64,000 bases of DNA from Laceyella sacchari (GCF_004343255.1 NZ_SMDD01000003.1:459038-523037); one strand, 5' to 3'; shown: positions 9,416 to 19,066, numbered from the stretch's first letter. The notes: generated from the letters alone by a model not told the origin. Made by a program: numbers and translations.

Positions 9416-10570
9416 TCAAATCTCTTCATGTCGTTGTAATCTGTGAACAATGCTGGCTACCATTTCAGCGGCGCGTTTCACTTCATCAACGGTGTTGCCG
9501 CGCCCAAAACTGAAGCGAATGGCTGACCGGGTTCTTTCTTCAGATAAATGCATGCTTTGAAGTACATGGGATACTTCCAGCGTACCAGACGTGCAAGCAG
9601 AGCCGCTTGCGCATGCGATTCCCGCCAGGTCGAAATTCATGAGCAAGGTTTCAGAATCGGTTCCCGGGAAGCTGACATTCAAAATATGGGGCAAACTCTT
9701 TGCGGGATGGCCGTTGACGACAAACTCAATCGGTTGTCTGTTTAACTCGTCCACAAACGCTTGGCGCAAGACGCGCATGTCTGCCATATGTTGTTCCCGG
9801 GAGGCTTGCGACAGCTCAACCGCTTTGGCGAAGCCGATGATCCCCATCACGTTCTCTGTGCCGGGTCGACGGCGTCGTTCTTGGGAGCCCCCGAACGTCC
9901 TCGGGATAAACTTCACATTCTTCCCCAGATAAAGCGCTCCAATCCCTTTCGGCCCGTTAATCTTATGACCTGATACTGATATTAAATCCACCGGCAGGTG
10001 CTTCACATCGATCTCAAGGGAACCGAAAGCCTGCACCGCATCCGTGTGGAACAGCACACTCCGCTCGCGCGCCAATTCTCCGATTTGTTCAATGGGTTGC
10101 ACCGTACCGATCTCATTGTTGGCCATCATAATCGAAATCAACGCCGTGTCGTCGCGAATCACTCGCCGCAGTTGCTCGGGATCAATCATACCGGTGTGAT
10201 CGACCGGCAGATAAGTAACTTCAAAGCCAATCCGCTCCAAATACCGGCAGGCATCCAGCACCGCATGATGCTCGATTTGAGTGGTAATGAGATGTTTTTT
10301 TCCTGTCTCCGCATATGCCGCAGCCACGCCAAGCAAAGCCATATTGTCCGCTTCAGTCCCACCGCTAGTGAACACCAGCTGCCCAGCATCCGCTCCCAAC
10401 GCGCGCGCCACTTGGTCGCGTGCTTGATCGATGGCCACACGCACGTCGCGGCCATATTGATGCATGCTGGACGGATTGCCGAACGCCTCCTCCAAATAGG
10501 GGAGCATGGCTTCTTTCACCAGTGGATGGATCGGTGTCGTTGCGGCATGATCCAAATAAATTGCCATCAT
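9416..10570 (-). CDS. Cysteine desulfurase (IscS/NifS family, YrvO-like)
   Basis: 384-residue class V aminotransferase-fold enzyme that removes sulfur from cysteine and passes it on as persulfide. Visible landmarks are YLDHAATTPIHP at the N-terminus, TEADNMALLG, the PLP lysine in SGHKINGPKGIG, and the catalytic cysteine loop CASGSACTSG. In B. subtilis the YrvO homologue feeds MnmA for tRNA thiolation. Here mnmA is not the next gene, so the sulfur acceptor cannot be read from context. The cymR gene ends 10 nt upstream, giving a cymR-desulfurase unit. Confidence 0.95.
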   Translation of the reverse strand: MMAIYLDHAATTPIHPLVKEAMLPYLEEAFGNPSSMHQYGRDVRVAIDQARDQVARALGADAGQLVFTSGGTEADNMALLGVAAAYAETGKKHLITTQIEHHAVLDACRYLERIGFEVTYLPVDHTGMIDPEQLRRVIRDDTALISIMMANNEIGTVQPIEQIGELARERSVLFHTDAVQAFGSLEIDVKHLPVDLISVSGHKINGPKGIGALYLGKNVKFIPRTFGGSQERRRRPGTENVMGIIGFAKAVELSQASREQHMADMRVLRQAFVDELNRQPIEFVVNGHPAKSLPHILNVSFPGTDSETLLMNFDLAGIACASGSACTSGTLEVSHVLQSMHLSEERTRSAIRFSFGRGNTVDEVKRAAEMVASIVHRLQRHEEI

Positions 10571-10580
10571 GTTTCACCCG

Positions 10581-11000
10581 CTAAATATAAAACATATAGT
10601 TGTCATTGTGTCCATCATGCGTGAAATTGATCAAAGAAGCAAGCGTCGTCGTATCCAATTCTTTAGCGATCGCATCACGAATCCGCTTCCACAGGTCACG
10701 ACGGGCAGGATCTTCCTCTTCATTGAACTCGACCGGACTGATCGGCCCTTCCAACACGCGGATGATATCTCCCGCCGAAATCTCCTCTGGGGCCTTCGCC
10801 AGCTTGTAACCACCGTAAGCTCCCCGCACACTCCGTACCAATCCGGCATTGCGAAGCGGAGCGATCAACTGTTCCAAATAATGCTCAGACAAAGCGTGAC
10901 GCTCAGCCACACTTTTCAATGGTACCGGCCCTTTGCCGTACCTAGCAGCCAAATCCATCATGATGGTAAGTCCGTACCTTCCTTTGGTTGAGATTTTCAA
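10581..11000 (-). CDS. cymR: Rrf2 family regulator CymR
   Basis: 139-residue winged-helix regulator of the Rrf2 family, very close to CymR, the master repressor of cysteine metabolism that works with CysK. It begins MKISTKGRYGLT and contains SEHYLEQLIAPLRNAGLVRS (recognition helix), then GAYGGYKLAK and GDIIRVLEGPISPVEF, and ends NYMFYI as in B. subtilis. The Fe-S cysteines of IscR are absent, as expected for CymR. The start is TTG at 11000, placed by AAAGGGG 8 nt upstream; a GTG three codons earlier has no usable ribosome site. It overlaps the next gene upstream. Confidence 0.93.
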   Translation of the reverse strand: MKISTKGRYGLTIMMDLAARYGKGPVPLKSVAERHALSEHYLEQLIAPLRNAGLVRSVRGAYGGYKLAKAPEEISAGDIIRVLEGPISPVEFNEEEDPARRDLWKRIRDAIAKELDTTTLASLINFTHDGHNDNYMFYI

Positions 11001-11637
11001 GAATGGCACCCCTTTTCGTTATTTTTTCCAACAACCGCTCACAGTAAGAAATGGACCATTGCATTAACGGCCCCGTCAAAAAACAAAAAAAGAGTGTTCC
11101 AATATGTACAGGTCCACCCAGAAGCCAGCCGGTCCCTCCAACGATTACCTCCATTATAGTACGAACGGCGCGAATCGACCAGCCAGTCCGTTTTGCCAAC
11201 TCCAGAGTCAACCCGTCGCGAGGTCCCGCCCCGGTGCGCGGCGCAATGTACAACCCTACCCCAAAGGCGACCAAGGCCACCCCGACCGTCAGGTAAACCA
11301 AGCGCAACACCCATCCACGTACATCGGGAATCAGGTTCACAAACATAATCAAATCAATAAACGGCCCCAAGAGCAACATATTAAGAAACGTTCCCCATTG
11401 TGGATTTGAACGTTTCAACCAACACGTAACAGCCACAATCACAATTCCCAAGACGGTCACCCATGTGCCGATGGATAACGATGAAACCCGAGCCAATCCG
11501 ATATGTAGCACATCCCATGGCGCTACACCCAGATCTGATTTTATGGCAAAGACCGTACCGAAAGAAATGGTCCACAATCCGCTGAAGAAAAACATCCAAT
11601 GCCAAACCCAAGCCCGCTTTCTCTTATGCATCCTCAT
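10942..11637 (-). CDS. YczE/YitT-like integral membrane protein
   Basis: 231-residue membrane protein with about five hydrophobic helices, including WMFFFSGLWTISFGTVFAIK and the motif KSDLGVAPWDVLHIGLA that marks the YczE/YyaS family. The motif RTGAGPRDGLTLELAKRTGW is a second family signature. The last 20 residues are hydrophilic and their codons overlap cymR by 59 nt in another frame. Function unknown; in B. subtilis YczE influences surfactin production by an undefined route. The overlap may couple its translation to cymR. Confidence 0.85.
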   Translation of the reverse strand: MRMHKRKRAWVWHWMFFFSGLWTISFGTVFAIKSDLGVAPWDVLHIGLARVSSLSIGTWVTVLGIVIVAVTCWLKRSNPQWGTFLNMLLLGPFIDLIMFVNLIPDVRGWVLRLVYLTVGVALVAFGVGLYIAPRTGAGPRDGLTLELAKRTGWSIRAVRTIMEVIVGGTGWLLGGPVHIGTLFFCFLTGPLMQWSISYCERLLEKITKRGAILENLNQRKVRTYHHDGFGC

Positions 11638-11789
11638 CGATCCTTCAGCTGTTATTTTACGGCCACACTTGTCAAGTTTATCATAGGATTATTACGTTTC
11701 GACATGATTTTTTCCCGCATGCAAAAAATCCATCCATCCCGCTCTAGCCAATGTGTGGAATTCACACTATCATAAATAGGAGAATCAGG

Positions 11790-13148
11790 ATGGACAGAAA
11801 GGCGGAAAAAACGGTGGATTTATTTGAATACAGCCGGGAGCAATCGCGGCGAAGCGAGCCGCTTGCCGCCCGCATGCGTCCCCGCTGCTTGGATGAAGTT
11901 GCGGGGCAAACCCATATCATTGGCAAAGGAAAATTGCTGAGACGGATGATTGAAGCCGATCAGCTGTCATCAATCATCTTTTATGGGCCGCCCGGAACAG
12001 GCAAAACCACGCTCGCCCATGTGATCGCCAATCAGACCAGTGCCTACTTTGAACGCATCAATGCGGTTACAGCCGGTGTCAGCGACATCCGCCGGATCAT
12101 AGAAGAGGCGAAGCAACGAATCAACATGTACGAGCAACGAACCGTGTTGTTCATCGACGAAATCCATCGCTTCAACCGTTCTCAGCAGGATGCCTTGCTT
12201 CCCCATGTCGAGGACGGAACCGTCATCTTAATTGGCGCAACCACTGAAAATCCCTCATACGAAGTGAACGCCGCGTTGCTGTCGCGTTCGCGGCTCTTTA
12301 CGTTAAAGCCACTAACCGAAGAGGAACTGGGCCTCGTGTTGGACCGCGCCCTGGCCGATTCCGAACGCGGGCTGGGCGCGTATCGAGTTGAGTTGGATCC
12401 GGAGGCCAAAGCTCACCTCATTCGCTGTGCAGGAGGAGACAGCCGCACAGCCTTAAATGCACTGGAATTGGCGGTCGTCACCACACCACCTGACGATTCA
12501 GGCATTCGCCGCATCACGTTGGAAGTGGCGGAAGAGTCAATCCAACGCAAAGTCATTCGCTATGACAAAAGCGGCGACCAGCATTATGACACCATTTCCG
12601 CTTTCGTCAAAAGCATGCGTGGATCAGACGCCGACGCCGCACTCTATTACTTGGCCAAAATGTTGCAAGCTGGCGAAGATCCTCGTTTTATCGCCCGGCG
12701 TATCTTCATCCACGCCGCAGAAGACGTGGGCATGGCCGACCCCCGCGCTCTCTTAATCGCTTCCGCCGCCGCACATGCCGTTGATTTCATTGGCTTGCCC
12801 GAAGCGCAAATCCCATTGGCGCAAGCGGTCATCTACATCGCCACGGCTCCCAAAAGCAATTCAGCCGTGCGGGGAATCAATGAAGCGAACACCTTGGTTA
12901 AACAAGAACATCGCGGGGATGTTCCCCCGCATCTGCGCGACGCTCATGGCGCGGGGGCTAAAGCCCAGGGCAGGGGCAAAGGTTACCGCTATCCGCATGA
13001 TTATCCTCGGGGCTATGTCGCTCAGCAATACCTGCCAGACGAGCACCGCGGCAAACGCCTGTACCATCCCAGCCCGCATGGATATGAGCATAAATTGCAA
13101 GCGTTCCTGCGCTGGATGAAAGGGGAGGATCACGGCCGACCGGAATGA
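11790..13148 (+). CDS. rarA: Replication-associated recombination protein RarA (MgsA)
   Basis: 452-residue AAA+ ATPase that acts at stalled replication forks and binds SSB and single-strand/double-strand junctions. Walker A is GPPGTGKTT, Walker B LFIDEIHRFN, with sensor region GATTENPSYEVNAALLSR. The C-terminal tetramerisation domain has the family ending YRYPHDYPRGYVAQQYLPDE. The ATG at 11790 is chosen because of AGGAG 8 nt upstream; the frame extends 13 codons further without a ribosome site. It is the only plus-strand gene in this part of the conserved block. Confidence 0.95.
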   Translation: MDRKAEKTVDLFEYSREQSRRSEPLAARMRPRCLDEVAGQTHIIGKGKLLRRMIEADQLSSIIFYGPPGTGKTTLAHVIANQTSAYFERINAVTAGVSDIRRIIEEAKQRINMYEQRTVLFIDEIHRFNRSQQDALLPHVEDGTVILIGATTENPSYEVNAALLSRSRLFTLKPLTEEELGLVLDRALADSERGLGAYRVELDPEAKAHLIRCAGGDSRTALNALELAVVTTPPDDSGIRRITLEVAEESIQRKVIRYDKSGDQHYDTISAFVKSMRGSDADAALYYLAKMLQAGEDPRFIARRIFIHAAEDVGMADPRALLIASAAAHAVDFIGLPEAQIPLAQAVIYIATAPKSNSAVRGINEANTLVKQEHRGDVPPHLRDAHGAGAKAQGRGKGYRYPHDYPRGYVAQQYLPDEHRGKRLYHPSPHGYEHKLQAFLRWMKGEDHGRPE

Positions 13149-13251
13149 AACGGTTCGTCGGTTTCCTCTCCTTCCCATCGGCAATGATGTGTAGAACCCC
13201 CTCACTTGGACATATTACTTAATGTCACATTCAGGAAGGAGGAGTTCTGAC

Positions 13252-13887
13252 ATGCACATGCAACCGATGAACGCGAACAATCAAATGGAAAACCAAACGG
13301 TGAATCCGGTGCCACCGGTCATGAACCATGCGGGGCATGAAGTGTTGGACGTACATGAGATTTTGTCGCATGCGGTTAACACGATGAACACTTATGTCAT
13401 GTTGCGGCCTCATGTGCAAGATCCCGAGTTGGCGGATATCATGCAACGCCAACACCAGTACATGGTGAACGAATATAACACGTTGGTGGACTGCTTCTCT
13501 ACGGGACGTGATCCTGCCACACCAACTTCACGCTATCAAATGAAACAAGGCAACAACGTAATCTACGGTATGAAGCAGCAAGGGCAACCGCATAAGCCCA
13601 TGACCAACCCGTCCGAAATCAACGACCAACGGATTTCGTCGCAAATACTGGGTATGCTGAAGACTGGAGCAAGCCATAAAGCCGTGGCCGCCACAGAAAC
13701 AACCAACCCAGTTGTGCGCCGCGTATTGGCTGACAGCATTCCTAACTGCATTGAGATGGCGTATGAAGTCTTCCTTTATCAAAATAAGCGGGGCTACTAC
13801 CAAGTGCCTCAATTCTCCCAACAAGAAATGCAACAACTCACCACATCCTTCGGCCCGGCCACTCCTCCCCAACTTCCCCTGCAGTGA
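13252..13887 (+). CDS. CotF-like spore coat protein
   Basis: 211-residue protein of the CotF family (ferritin-like coat proteins). The Met/Asn/Gln-rich N-terminus is followed by DVHEILSHAVNTMNTYVMLR, a middle with QRISSQILGMLKTGASHKA, and EMAYEVFLYQNKRGYYQVP near the end, all typical of CotF. A strong AAGGAGGAG lies 7 nt before the ATG. It should be made in the mother cell and assembled in the spore coat; the promoter was not identified with confidence. A strong terminator follows. Confidence 0.85.
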   Translation: MHMQPMNANNQMENQTVNPVPPVMNHAGHEVLDVHEILSHAVNTMNTYVMLRPHVQDPELADIMQRQHQYMVNEYNTLVDCFSTGRDPATPTSRYQMKQGNNVIYGMKQQGQPHKPMTNPSEINDQRISSQILGMLKTGASHKAVAATETTNPVVRRVLADSIPNCIEMAYEVFLYQNKRGYYQVPQFSQQEMQQLTTSFGPATPPQLPLQ

Positions 13888-13903
13888 CCATAAGTGCGCA
13901 AAA

Positions 13904-13932
13904 CAGCCTAGCATTTTCGCTAGGCTGTTTTT
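13904..13932 (+). terminator. Terminator after the CotF-like gene
   Basis: Perfect stem CAGCCTAGC/GCTAGGCTG with a 6-nt loop followed by TTTTTG. Confidence 0.93.
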
Positions 13933-13997
13933 GCTTGAGCTAATTTTTGGCTACGCAAAGAAAGTCCGCATTCTGACCAAAACGCGGACTCATTTCA

Positions 13998-14576
13998 TCA
14001 TGCTTCATTCTGATTCACATGTTCTTCTACCAGGGCATACACTTGCCGCCAATCGGTAATTCGTTTGATTTCCTTTGGCATTTTACGGTTGTACACGGCA
14101 TCGACAATCACCGTGGGTACGTTGTTTTTAACAAGATTTTCTATATGGTTAGGGGCATCTTCAAAAAACAATTCCACACCGAGTTCTTTGGCTTTGCGTG
14201 CTTTATCTTGCGAATTCATGACTAAGTTGTCTCCAGTGTAGGGAAACCCATGTTTCTTCAACCACTCTTTTGTCACTTTCGTGACGTTGGGAAAGCCTGG
14301 CCGGGCCGTGATAAAATAAACGCGATGCCCTTGCTTGACCAGTTCATTCAACACCTCAGCCGCATGCTGAAGTGGAACGCCAAGCGAATAAATCTCTACC
14401 TCCAGCTTTCGCCACAAGCGCGACGCTTCCTTAGGAGTAATTCCGTATGCTTTATCAAGATATAAATCGCTGATATCTTCCAATTTAACATTGCGCTTCA
14501 AGACCCGGTTATGTACTTCGACAGCGGCGCGTTGGGTATCCTTAATCGTGCCGTCGATATCTACACCTAAGATCAT
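13998..14576 (-). CDS. HAD-superfamily 5'-nucleotidase-like protein
   Basis: 192-residue HAD phosphatase of the 5'(3')-deoxyribonucleotidase (NT5C) type. Motif I is GVDIDGTIKDT, with nucleophile and general-acid aspartates two residues apart; motif II is YFITARPGF; the C-terminal FFEDAPNHIENL supplies the Mg-binding acid. These mark an active phosphatase, probably on nucleoside monophosphates; substrate unknown. The start is MILGVDIDG at 14576. It lies between the 6S RNA gene and the rarA/cotF pair, near the position of an unrelated gene (yrvM) in B. subtilis. Confidence 0.82.
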   Translation of the reverse strand: MILGVDIDGTIKDTQRAAVEVHNRVLKRNVKLEDISDLYLDKAYGITPKEASRLWRKLEVEIYSLGVPLQHAAEVLNELVKQGHRVYFITARPGFPNVTKVTKEWLKKHGFPYTGDNLVMNSQDKARKAKELGVELFFEDAPNHIENLVKNNVPTVIVDAVYNRKMPKEIKRITDWRQVYALVEEHVNQNEA

Positions 14577-14649
14577 GCCATCTCGCCTGCCTTCTCTCAA
14601 GATCAGTCATTTCATATAACATTTTCCCCAAAACCAGCGAGATATGCGC

Positions 14650-14842
14650 AAAAAAAGGAGCCCCATTATGCCGTGCTCCGTCAGTTTTGAACCTGCCTCA
14701 TCAGCAGGTGGGTGCCCTGAACCCGCAGTTCATGGGTCCACTCGGCGGTGGCTTCCACTCCCTCGGGTGACTTCAAGCTCCCTTTGTCAACGTGTTGGCT
14801 CAAAACTTTCGGGTGTCACGAACATCGCAGGACTCGTTTGTT
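14650..14842 (-). ncRNA. ssrS: 6S RNA
   Basis: About 193-nt RNA downstream of aspS, the location of bsrA (6S-1) in B. subtilis. The 5' strand contains GCGATGTTCGTGACACCCG and TTTTGAGCC, and the 3' strand GGGTTCAGGGCACCCACC, all close to conserved 6S segments. The ends pair: GAGTCC with GGGCTC, ATG with CAT and CGTG with CACG; inside, AGTTTTGA pairs with TCAAAACT. A small CCTGC...GGCAGG hairpin lies on the 3' side, as in other 6S RNAs. It ends in GGGCTCC plus seven U. 6S RNA mimics an open promoter and binds housekeeping RNA polymerase. Confidence 0.9.
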
Positions 14843-14848
14843 GATTTT

Positions 14849-14877
14849 ATGTTATCAGATCACAGCGCCAAGATCAA
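14849..14877 (-). promoter_or_regulatory. Promoter of 6S RNA
   Basis: TTGATC (14872-14877) and TAACAT (14849-14854) separated by 17 bp on the minus strand, 30 nt after the aspS stop codon; transcription would start near 14842. Confidence 0.65.
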
Positions 14878-14906
14878 GCTGTCAGCTGTTACAATTACAG
14901 GAAAGC

Positions 14907-16679
14907 CTATTTTTGTGTCGCTATTTGGATGTGCAAGTCGTTTAACTGTTGTTCATCCACCGGCGCCGGAGCTTCTGTCAGCAAGCAAGTGCCGCTTGTC
15001 GTTTTGGGGAAGGCGATGCACTCACGCAAGTTGGTGCGGCCTGCAAGCAACATGACAATGCGGTCGAAGCCAAAGGCAATCCCACCGTGCGGCGGTGCAC
15101 CATACTCAAACGCTTCAAGCAGGAAGCCAAATTTCTCTTTGGCGTCTTCCATGGAAAGTCCCAACGCTTGAAACATCTTCTCTTGGATGTCGCGCTGGTA
15201 AATCCGCTGGCTACCGCCGCCGATTTCAAAACCGTTTAAGACCATATCGTAAGCTTTGGCGCGCACCCGTCCCGGATCAGTCTCCAACAGCGGCACATCC
15301 TCTTCCATAGGCATGGTGAATGGATGATGCATCGCATAATAGCGGTTGTCTTCTTCCGAGTACTCCAACAGCGGGAACTCGGTCACCCATGCGAAGGCAT
15401 AACGGTCAGGGTCGATGAGGTTAAGTGCTTTTGCCAAGCGAACACGCAATTCTCCCAGTACATCGGCAACCACTTTTTTGTTGTCGGCCACGAAGAACAG
15501 CATGTCACCCGTCTCTGCCCCGGTTGCTTTTTGGATCGCAGTCACTTCTTCCTCACTGAGGAATTTGGCGACCGATCCTTTCAAGCCGCCCTCTTTTAAA
15601 GCCAGCCATGCCAGCCCTTTGGCTCCGAAAGCCTGGGCGACTTGACCCCAGTTGTCCACTTCTTTACGGCTCCAATCAGCGCAACCTTTCACCGTGATCG
15701 CCTTGACCTGACCACCGGAAGCGATCGCTCCGCTAAACACTTTGAATGAAGAGTCACGCAGAATGTCGGATAAGTCGATCAACTCCATCCCAAAGCGCAA
15801 ATCCGGCTTGTCTGAACCATACCGTTCCATCGCCTCTTTATACGTCAACCGCGGGAACGGGCGAGGCACCTCCACACCGATTGTCTCTTGGAACAGCTTT
15901 GCCACCATCTCTTCCATCATCGACAAGAACGTCTCCGTCGGCAAGAAAGAGGCTTCAATGTCGATCTGGGTGAATTCCGGTTGCCGGTCAGCCCGCAAAT
16001 CCTCATCGCGGAAACAACGTGCAAACTGGAAGTACCGCTCCATGCCCGCCACCATAAACAATTGCTTAAACAACTGTGGGGATTGCGGCAATGCATAGAA
16101 CGAACCTTCATGCACCCGGCTCGGCACCAAGTAATCTCTCGCCCCTTCCGGTGTGCTACGGGTCAACATGGGTGTTTCCATTTCGACAAATCCGTGCTGG
16201 TCTAAGAATTGGCGCACGATTTGCATCGCCCGGTGCCGAATCAGCATCGTCTTCTGCATTTTGCTACGGCGCAAATCCAAATAACGGTACTTCAACCGAA
16301 TCGATTCATCCACATCCAGATCATCTTGGATCATGAACGGCGGAGTTTTTGCGGCGTTAAACACATGCACTTGCTCGCCTTGAATTTCGATTTCACCCGT
16401 CTTCATGTTAGGGTTGACGGTGCCTGGTTCACGCTCCACCACTTTCCCCGTGATCGCCAAAACATATTCCGAGCGCACCTGTTCAGCGATGCGAACAGCT
16501 TCCGGGGAGATTTCCGGATTAAACACCACTTGCACCCGCCCAGAACGGTCACGCAAGTCCAAGAAAATCAATCCCCCCAGATCACGGCGCTTATGGACCC
16601 ATCCGTTTAAGGTGACTCTTTGCCCAACTAATTCTTTTGTGCACTCTGTTGCAAAATGTGTACGATGGACACCTTCCAT
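14907..16679 (-). CDS. aspS: Aspartate--tRNA ligase
   Basis: 590-residue bacterial-type class II AspRS. The N-terminal OB-fold anticodon-binding domain includes [20 protein letters not shown]. The catalytic core has [18 protein letters not shown] (motif 2), the GAD insertion domain, and the motif 3 region [16 protein letters not shown]. It attaches aspartate to tRNA-Asp. The ATG at 16679 follows the hisS stop by 13 nt and has AAGGGGGAG before it; the longer frame overlapping hisS is not supported. It is transcribed with hisS under the T-box upstream of hisS and is followed by the 6S RNA promoter. Confidence 0.97.
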   Translation of the reverse strand: MEGVHRTHFATECTKELVGQRVTLNGWVHKRRDLGGLIFLDLRDRSGRVQVVFNPEISPEAVRIAEQVRSEYVLAITGKVVEREPGTVNPNMKTGEIEIQGEQVHVFNAAKTPPFMIQDDLDVDESIRLKYRYLDLRRSKMQKTMLIRHRAMQIVRQFLDQHGFVEMETPMLTRSTPEGARDYLVPSRVHEGSFYALPQSPQLFKQLFMVAGMERYFQFARCFRDEDLRADRQPEFTQIDIEASFLPTETFLSMMEEMVAKLFQETIGVEVPRPFPRLTYKEAMERYGSDKPDLRFGMELIDLSDILRDSSFKVFSGAIASGGQVKAITVKGCADWSRKEVDNWGQVAQAFGAKGLAWLALKEGGLKGSVAKFLSEEEVTAIQKATGAETGDMLFFVADNKKVVADVLGELRVRLAKALNLIDPDRYAFAWVTEFPLLEYSEEDNRYYAMHHPFTMPMEEDVPLLETDPGRVRAKAYDMVLNGFEIGGGSQRIYQRDIQEKMFQALGLSMEDAKEKFGFLLEAFEYGAPPHGGIAFGFDRIVMLLAGRTNLRECIAFPKTTSGTCLLTEAPAPVDEQQLNDLHIQIATQK

Positions 16680-16692
16680 CACGTTCTCCCCC

Positions 16693-17973
16693 TTAAGGCA
16701 ATTGCTTGATGTAAGCGACCAGTTCATCCAGTGCAATAGTCACCTGCTCCCCGGTCGCGAGCTGTTTTACATTGATTTGATTTTGCTTCAATTCATCTTC
16801 GCCCAAAATGGCCACCGTCTTCGCTTGTAAACGGTCAGCGGCCTTAAATTGCGCTTTCATCTTGCGGTCCAGATAATCGCGCTCTGCACGTAACCCTGCT
16901 TGGCGCATCGTTTGCAACACTTTCATACCGACCAGCTTGGCTTCTTCTCCCATGGTGATAAGATAACAATCCAGCCCAGCTTTCGACGGTGTTCTCACTT
17001 GTTGCACTCCTAGTGCCAAGAGCACCCGTTCCAATCCGATGCCGAAGCCGACTCCCGGCATGCTTGGCCCGCCAAATTGTTCGATCAAGCCGTTGTATCG
17101 GCCGCCGCCACCGATGCTCCCTGCCTGCGCCCCTGGGATGTCCACCGTGTATTCAAACGCGGTGTGCGTGTAATAATCCAAGCCGCGCACCAGACGGTGA
17201 TTGACCACATAGGGCACGCCGAGCAAGTCAAGCGCACGCAACACCGTGTCAAAGTGTTTGCGGCTGTCGTCATTCAAATGATCGTGCAAGGACGGCGCCC
17301 CTGCCGCAATCTCTTTGGTCCGTTCATCCTTGCTATCCAAAATGCGGAGCGGATTTTTGTAAAGCCGTGATTTGGCCTCGTCAGACAACTTATCGATATG
17401 CTTCTCGAAATAAGCGATCAATTTCTCCCGATATTGCAATCGGCTTTCCACATCTCCCAGTGTGTTCACTTCCACCCGCACATCTTTCAGCCCCAGCGCT
17501 TGGAAATAATGCATCCCGAGCGCAATCACTTCCGCATCCAACAACGGGTCCGGGCTGCCGAAAGCTTCTACGCCAAACTGGTGAAATTGGCGGCGCCGCC
17601 CCGCCTGTGGATTTTCGTACCGGAACATCGGCCCCATATAGTACCATTTGGTCGGTTGAGGCTGACCAAACACTTTTTTCTCCACAAACGAACGCACCAC
17701 ACCGGCGGTGCCTTCAGGACGCAAGGAAATCTGCCGATTGCCGCGATCGGTGAACGTGTACATCTCTTTCTCAACAATGTCGGTCGCTTCCCCTACGCCG
17801 CGTTGGAATAACTCGGTGTGTTCAAACATCGGCGTCCGAATCTCATGATAATCATATAAGCTGCAAATTTCTCGCGCTTTTTGCTCTATCCACTGCCACT
17901 GCTCAACTTCCCCCGGCATGATATCATCCGTGCCGCGAGGAATTTGCAATTTGGTTGAAGTTTGAAACTTCAC
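16693..17973 (-). CDS. hisS: Histidine--tRNA ligase
   Basis: 426-residue class II HisRS. Residues near the start read [14 protein letters not shown]. Motif 2 is [18 protein letters not shown], the histidine motif is [15 protein letters not shown], and motif 3 is [10 protein letters not shown]. The start is GTG at 17973 behind GAGGGGGG; the frame continues upstream into the T-box terminator hairpin, so earlier starts are unlikely. It heads the hisS-aspS operon, which is common in Bacillales, and is controlled by the T-box leader directly upstream. Confidence 0.96.
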   Translation of the reverse strand: MKFQTSTKLQIPRGTDDIMPGEVEQWQWIEQKAREICSLYDYHEIRTPMFEHTELFQRGVGEATDIVEKEMYTFTDRGNRQISLRPEGTAGVVRSFVEKKVFGQPQPTKWYYMGPMFRYENPQAGRRRQFHQFGVEAFGSPDPLLDAEVIALGMHYFQALGLKDVRVEVNTLGDVESRLQYREKLIAYFEKHIDKLSDEAKSRLYKNPLRILDSKDERTKEIAAGAPSLHDHLNDDSRKHFDTVLRALDLLGVPYVVNHRLVRGLDYYTHTAFEYTVDIPGAQAGSIGGGGRYNGLIEQFGGPSMPGVGFGIGLERVLLALGVQQVRTPSKAGLDCYLITMGEEAKLVGMKVLQTMRQAGLRAERDYLDRKMKAQFKAADRLQAKTVAILGEDELKQNQINVKQLATGEQVTIALDELVAYIKQLP

Positions 17974-18010
17974 TGCCGCGTACCCCCCTCGATCAACTTG
18001 GCTCATAAAT

Positions 18011-18320
18011 AAAAAATCTCCCGCCACTGACCTCATTGTCAGGGACGAGAGATTGGTTTAACGTTTCCCGTGGTACCACCCTAATTGAAAACCCCGATCT
18101 GCCGGAGTTTCCCGCTTCAAATCCTGTTATCGCCAGGATGACGTCTAAGTCTACTAACCGCAGCATGCGGCGTTCGGTTAGATCCTCCAGGTGTCTTTCG
18201 CCGCTTCGTAACATAGAGAACCTTGCAGCCGATGGGTTCTCCTCTCTGGTTGCCCGTCAAACGGTTACTTTTCCCTTCATAGGAGTTAAGTATGTAGTTG
18301 ATTCATGCGGATTTGTTAAC
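18011..18320 (-). promoter_or_regulatory. T-box leader of hisS-aspS
   Basis: The T-box AGGGTGGTACCACGGG lies at 18067-18082 on the minus strand. It is followed by a terminator stem (AATCTCTCGTCCCTGAC with GTCAGTGGCGGGAGATT, 18015-18054) and a U-run. A stem-I element AACCAGAGAGGAGAACC occurs upstream. The probable specifier region reads GCGAAAGACACCTGG (around 18190-18200), which contains CAC (His) and, shifted by two bases, GAC (Asp). This suggests, without proving, that either uncharged tRNA could be sensed, matching the two genes of the operon. Confidence 0.93.
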
Positions 18321-18322
18321 TC

Positions 18323-18351
18323 ATTTTAAACAGGTGTTATCGGTTTGTCAA
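18323..18351 (-). promoter_or_regulatory. Sigma-A promoter of the hisS-aspS T-box transcript
   Basis: TTGACA (18346-18351) and TAAAAT (18323-18328) with a 17-bp spacer, minus strand, directly before the T-box leader. Confidence 0.88.
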
Positions 18352-18480
18352 GAAATGAAAAAAAGTTTTTTTTTGCAACACTGGCCCCCCTTCACCATGA
18401 AGTAGGCTCACGGCTTTTACAACAGGGGATGTGGTATAGTATGGGAAGAACCTATGTTGAAATGAGGAGTGACCAAACGG

Positions 18481-18855
18481 ATGAAACTGTTCATCATGCT
18501 CGGTAGCATCAACATGGCGCTCGCTGTGGCCATCGGGGCATTCGGCGCCCATGGACTGGCCGGCAAAGTGACCGAAAAAATGCTGCAAAACTGGAATACG
18601 GGAGCCCATTACCACATCATTCACGCCTTAGTCCTCTTGGTCATTGGGCTGTTGATGTCCAAAATAAACGAACCCTCTTCCTTGCTGAATATCGGCGGAT
18701 GGCTGATTGTCGCCGGGATTCTATTCTTTTCTGGGAGCTTGTACGCAATGGTGCTCACTGGTGTCAAAACGTGGGGAGCCATAACCCCGATTGGCGGTGT
18801 CGCGTTTATCGCCGGTTGGATTCTGGTCGCCGTCACCGCAGTCAAGCATCTGTGA
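18481..18855 (+). CDS. DUF423 family membrane protein (YwdK-like)
   Basis: 124-residue protein with four hydrophobic helices, family DUF423. The N-terminal LGSINMALAVAIGAFGAHGL is the family signature, followed by WNTGAHYHIIHALVLLVIG and the final helix FIAGWILVAVTAVKHL. The start at 18481 (MKLFIMLGS) matches homologues and has AGGAG 11 nt upstream; a GTG four codons earlier overlaps that site. Function unknown. It is transcribed divergently from the hisS operon. Confidence 0.9.
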   Translation: MKLFIMLGSINMALAVAIGAFGAHGLAGKVTEKMLQNWNTGAHYHIIHALVLLVIGLLMSKINEPSSLLNIGGWLIVAGILFFSGSLYAMVLTGVKTWGAITPIGGVAFIAGWILVAVTAVKHL

Positions 18856-18907
18856 TGCACGCTTCATGAAGCTGACCGATCAGTCTTAGGCCATCATAGT
18901 CTTCACC

Positions 18908-19066
18908 TTATCGCCTGCAAAGTGCTTGCCTGCTTTTTTTCATTTGCGTGTGCCTGTCGCCGCCCACAGTGCGGAAGTCTGTCAGCGGCATCGGTTGTAA
19001 CCGATCAGCCCAGCCATGAAGCACCATTTGCAATTGCATATCAATCTCGCGGGGGGAACGCCGCAT
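18908..19066 (-). CDS. Possible small ORF, 52 residues
   Basis: A short frame starting MRRSPREIDMQLQMVLHGWA and ending KKSRQALCRR, preceded by GAGGTG 9 nt before the ATG. It lies between the tkt terminator and the end of the DUF423 gene, in a gap that otherwise holds nothing recognisable. The composition is protein-like (amphipathic start, basic end), but there is no recognised family, so it remains tentative. Confidence 0.35.
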   Translation of the reverse strand: MRRSPREIDMQLQMVLHGWADRLQPMPLTDFRTVGGDRHTQMKKSRQALCRR

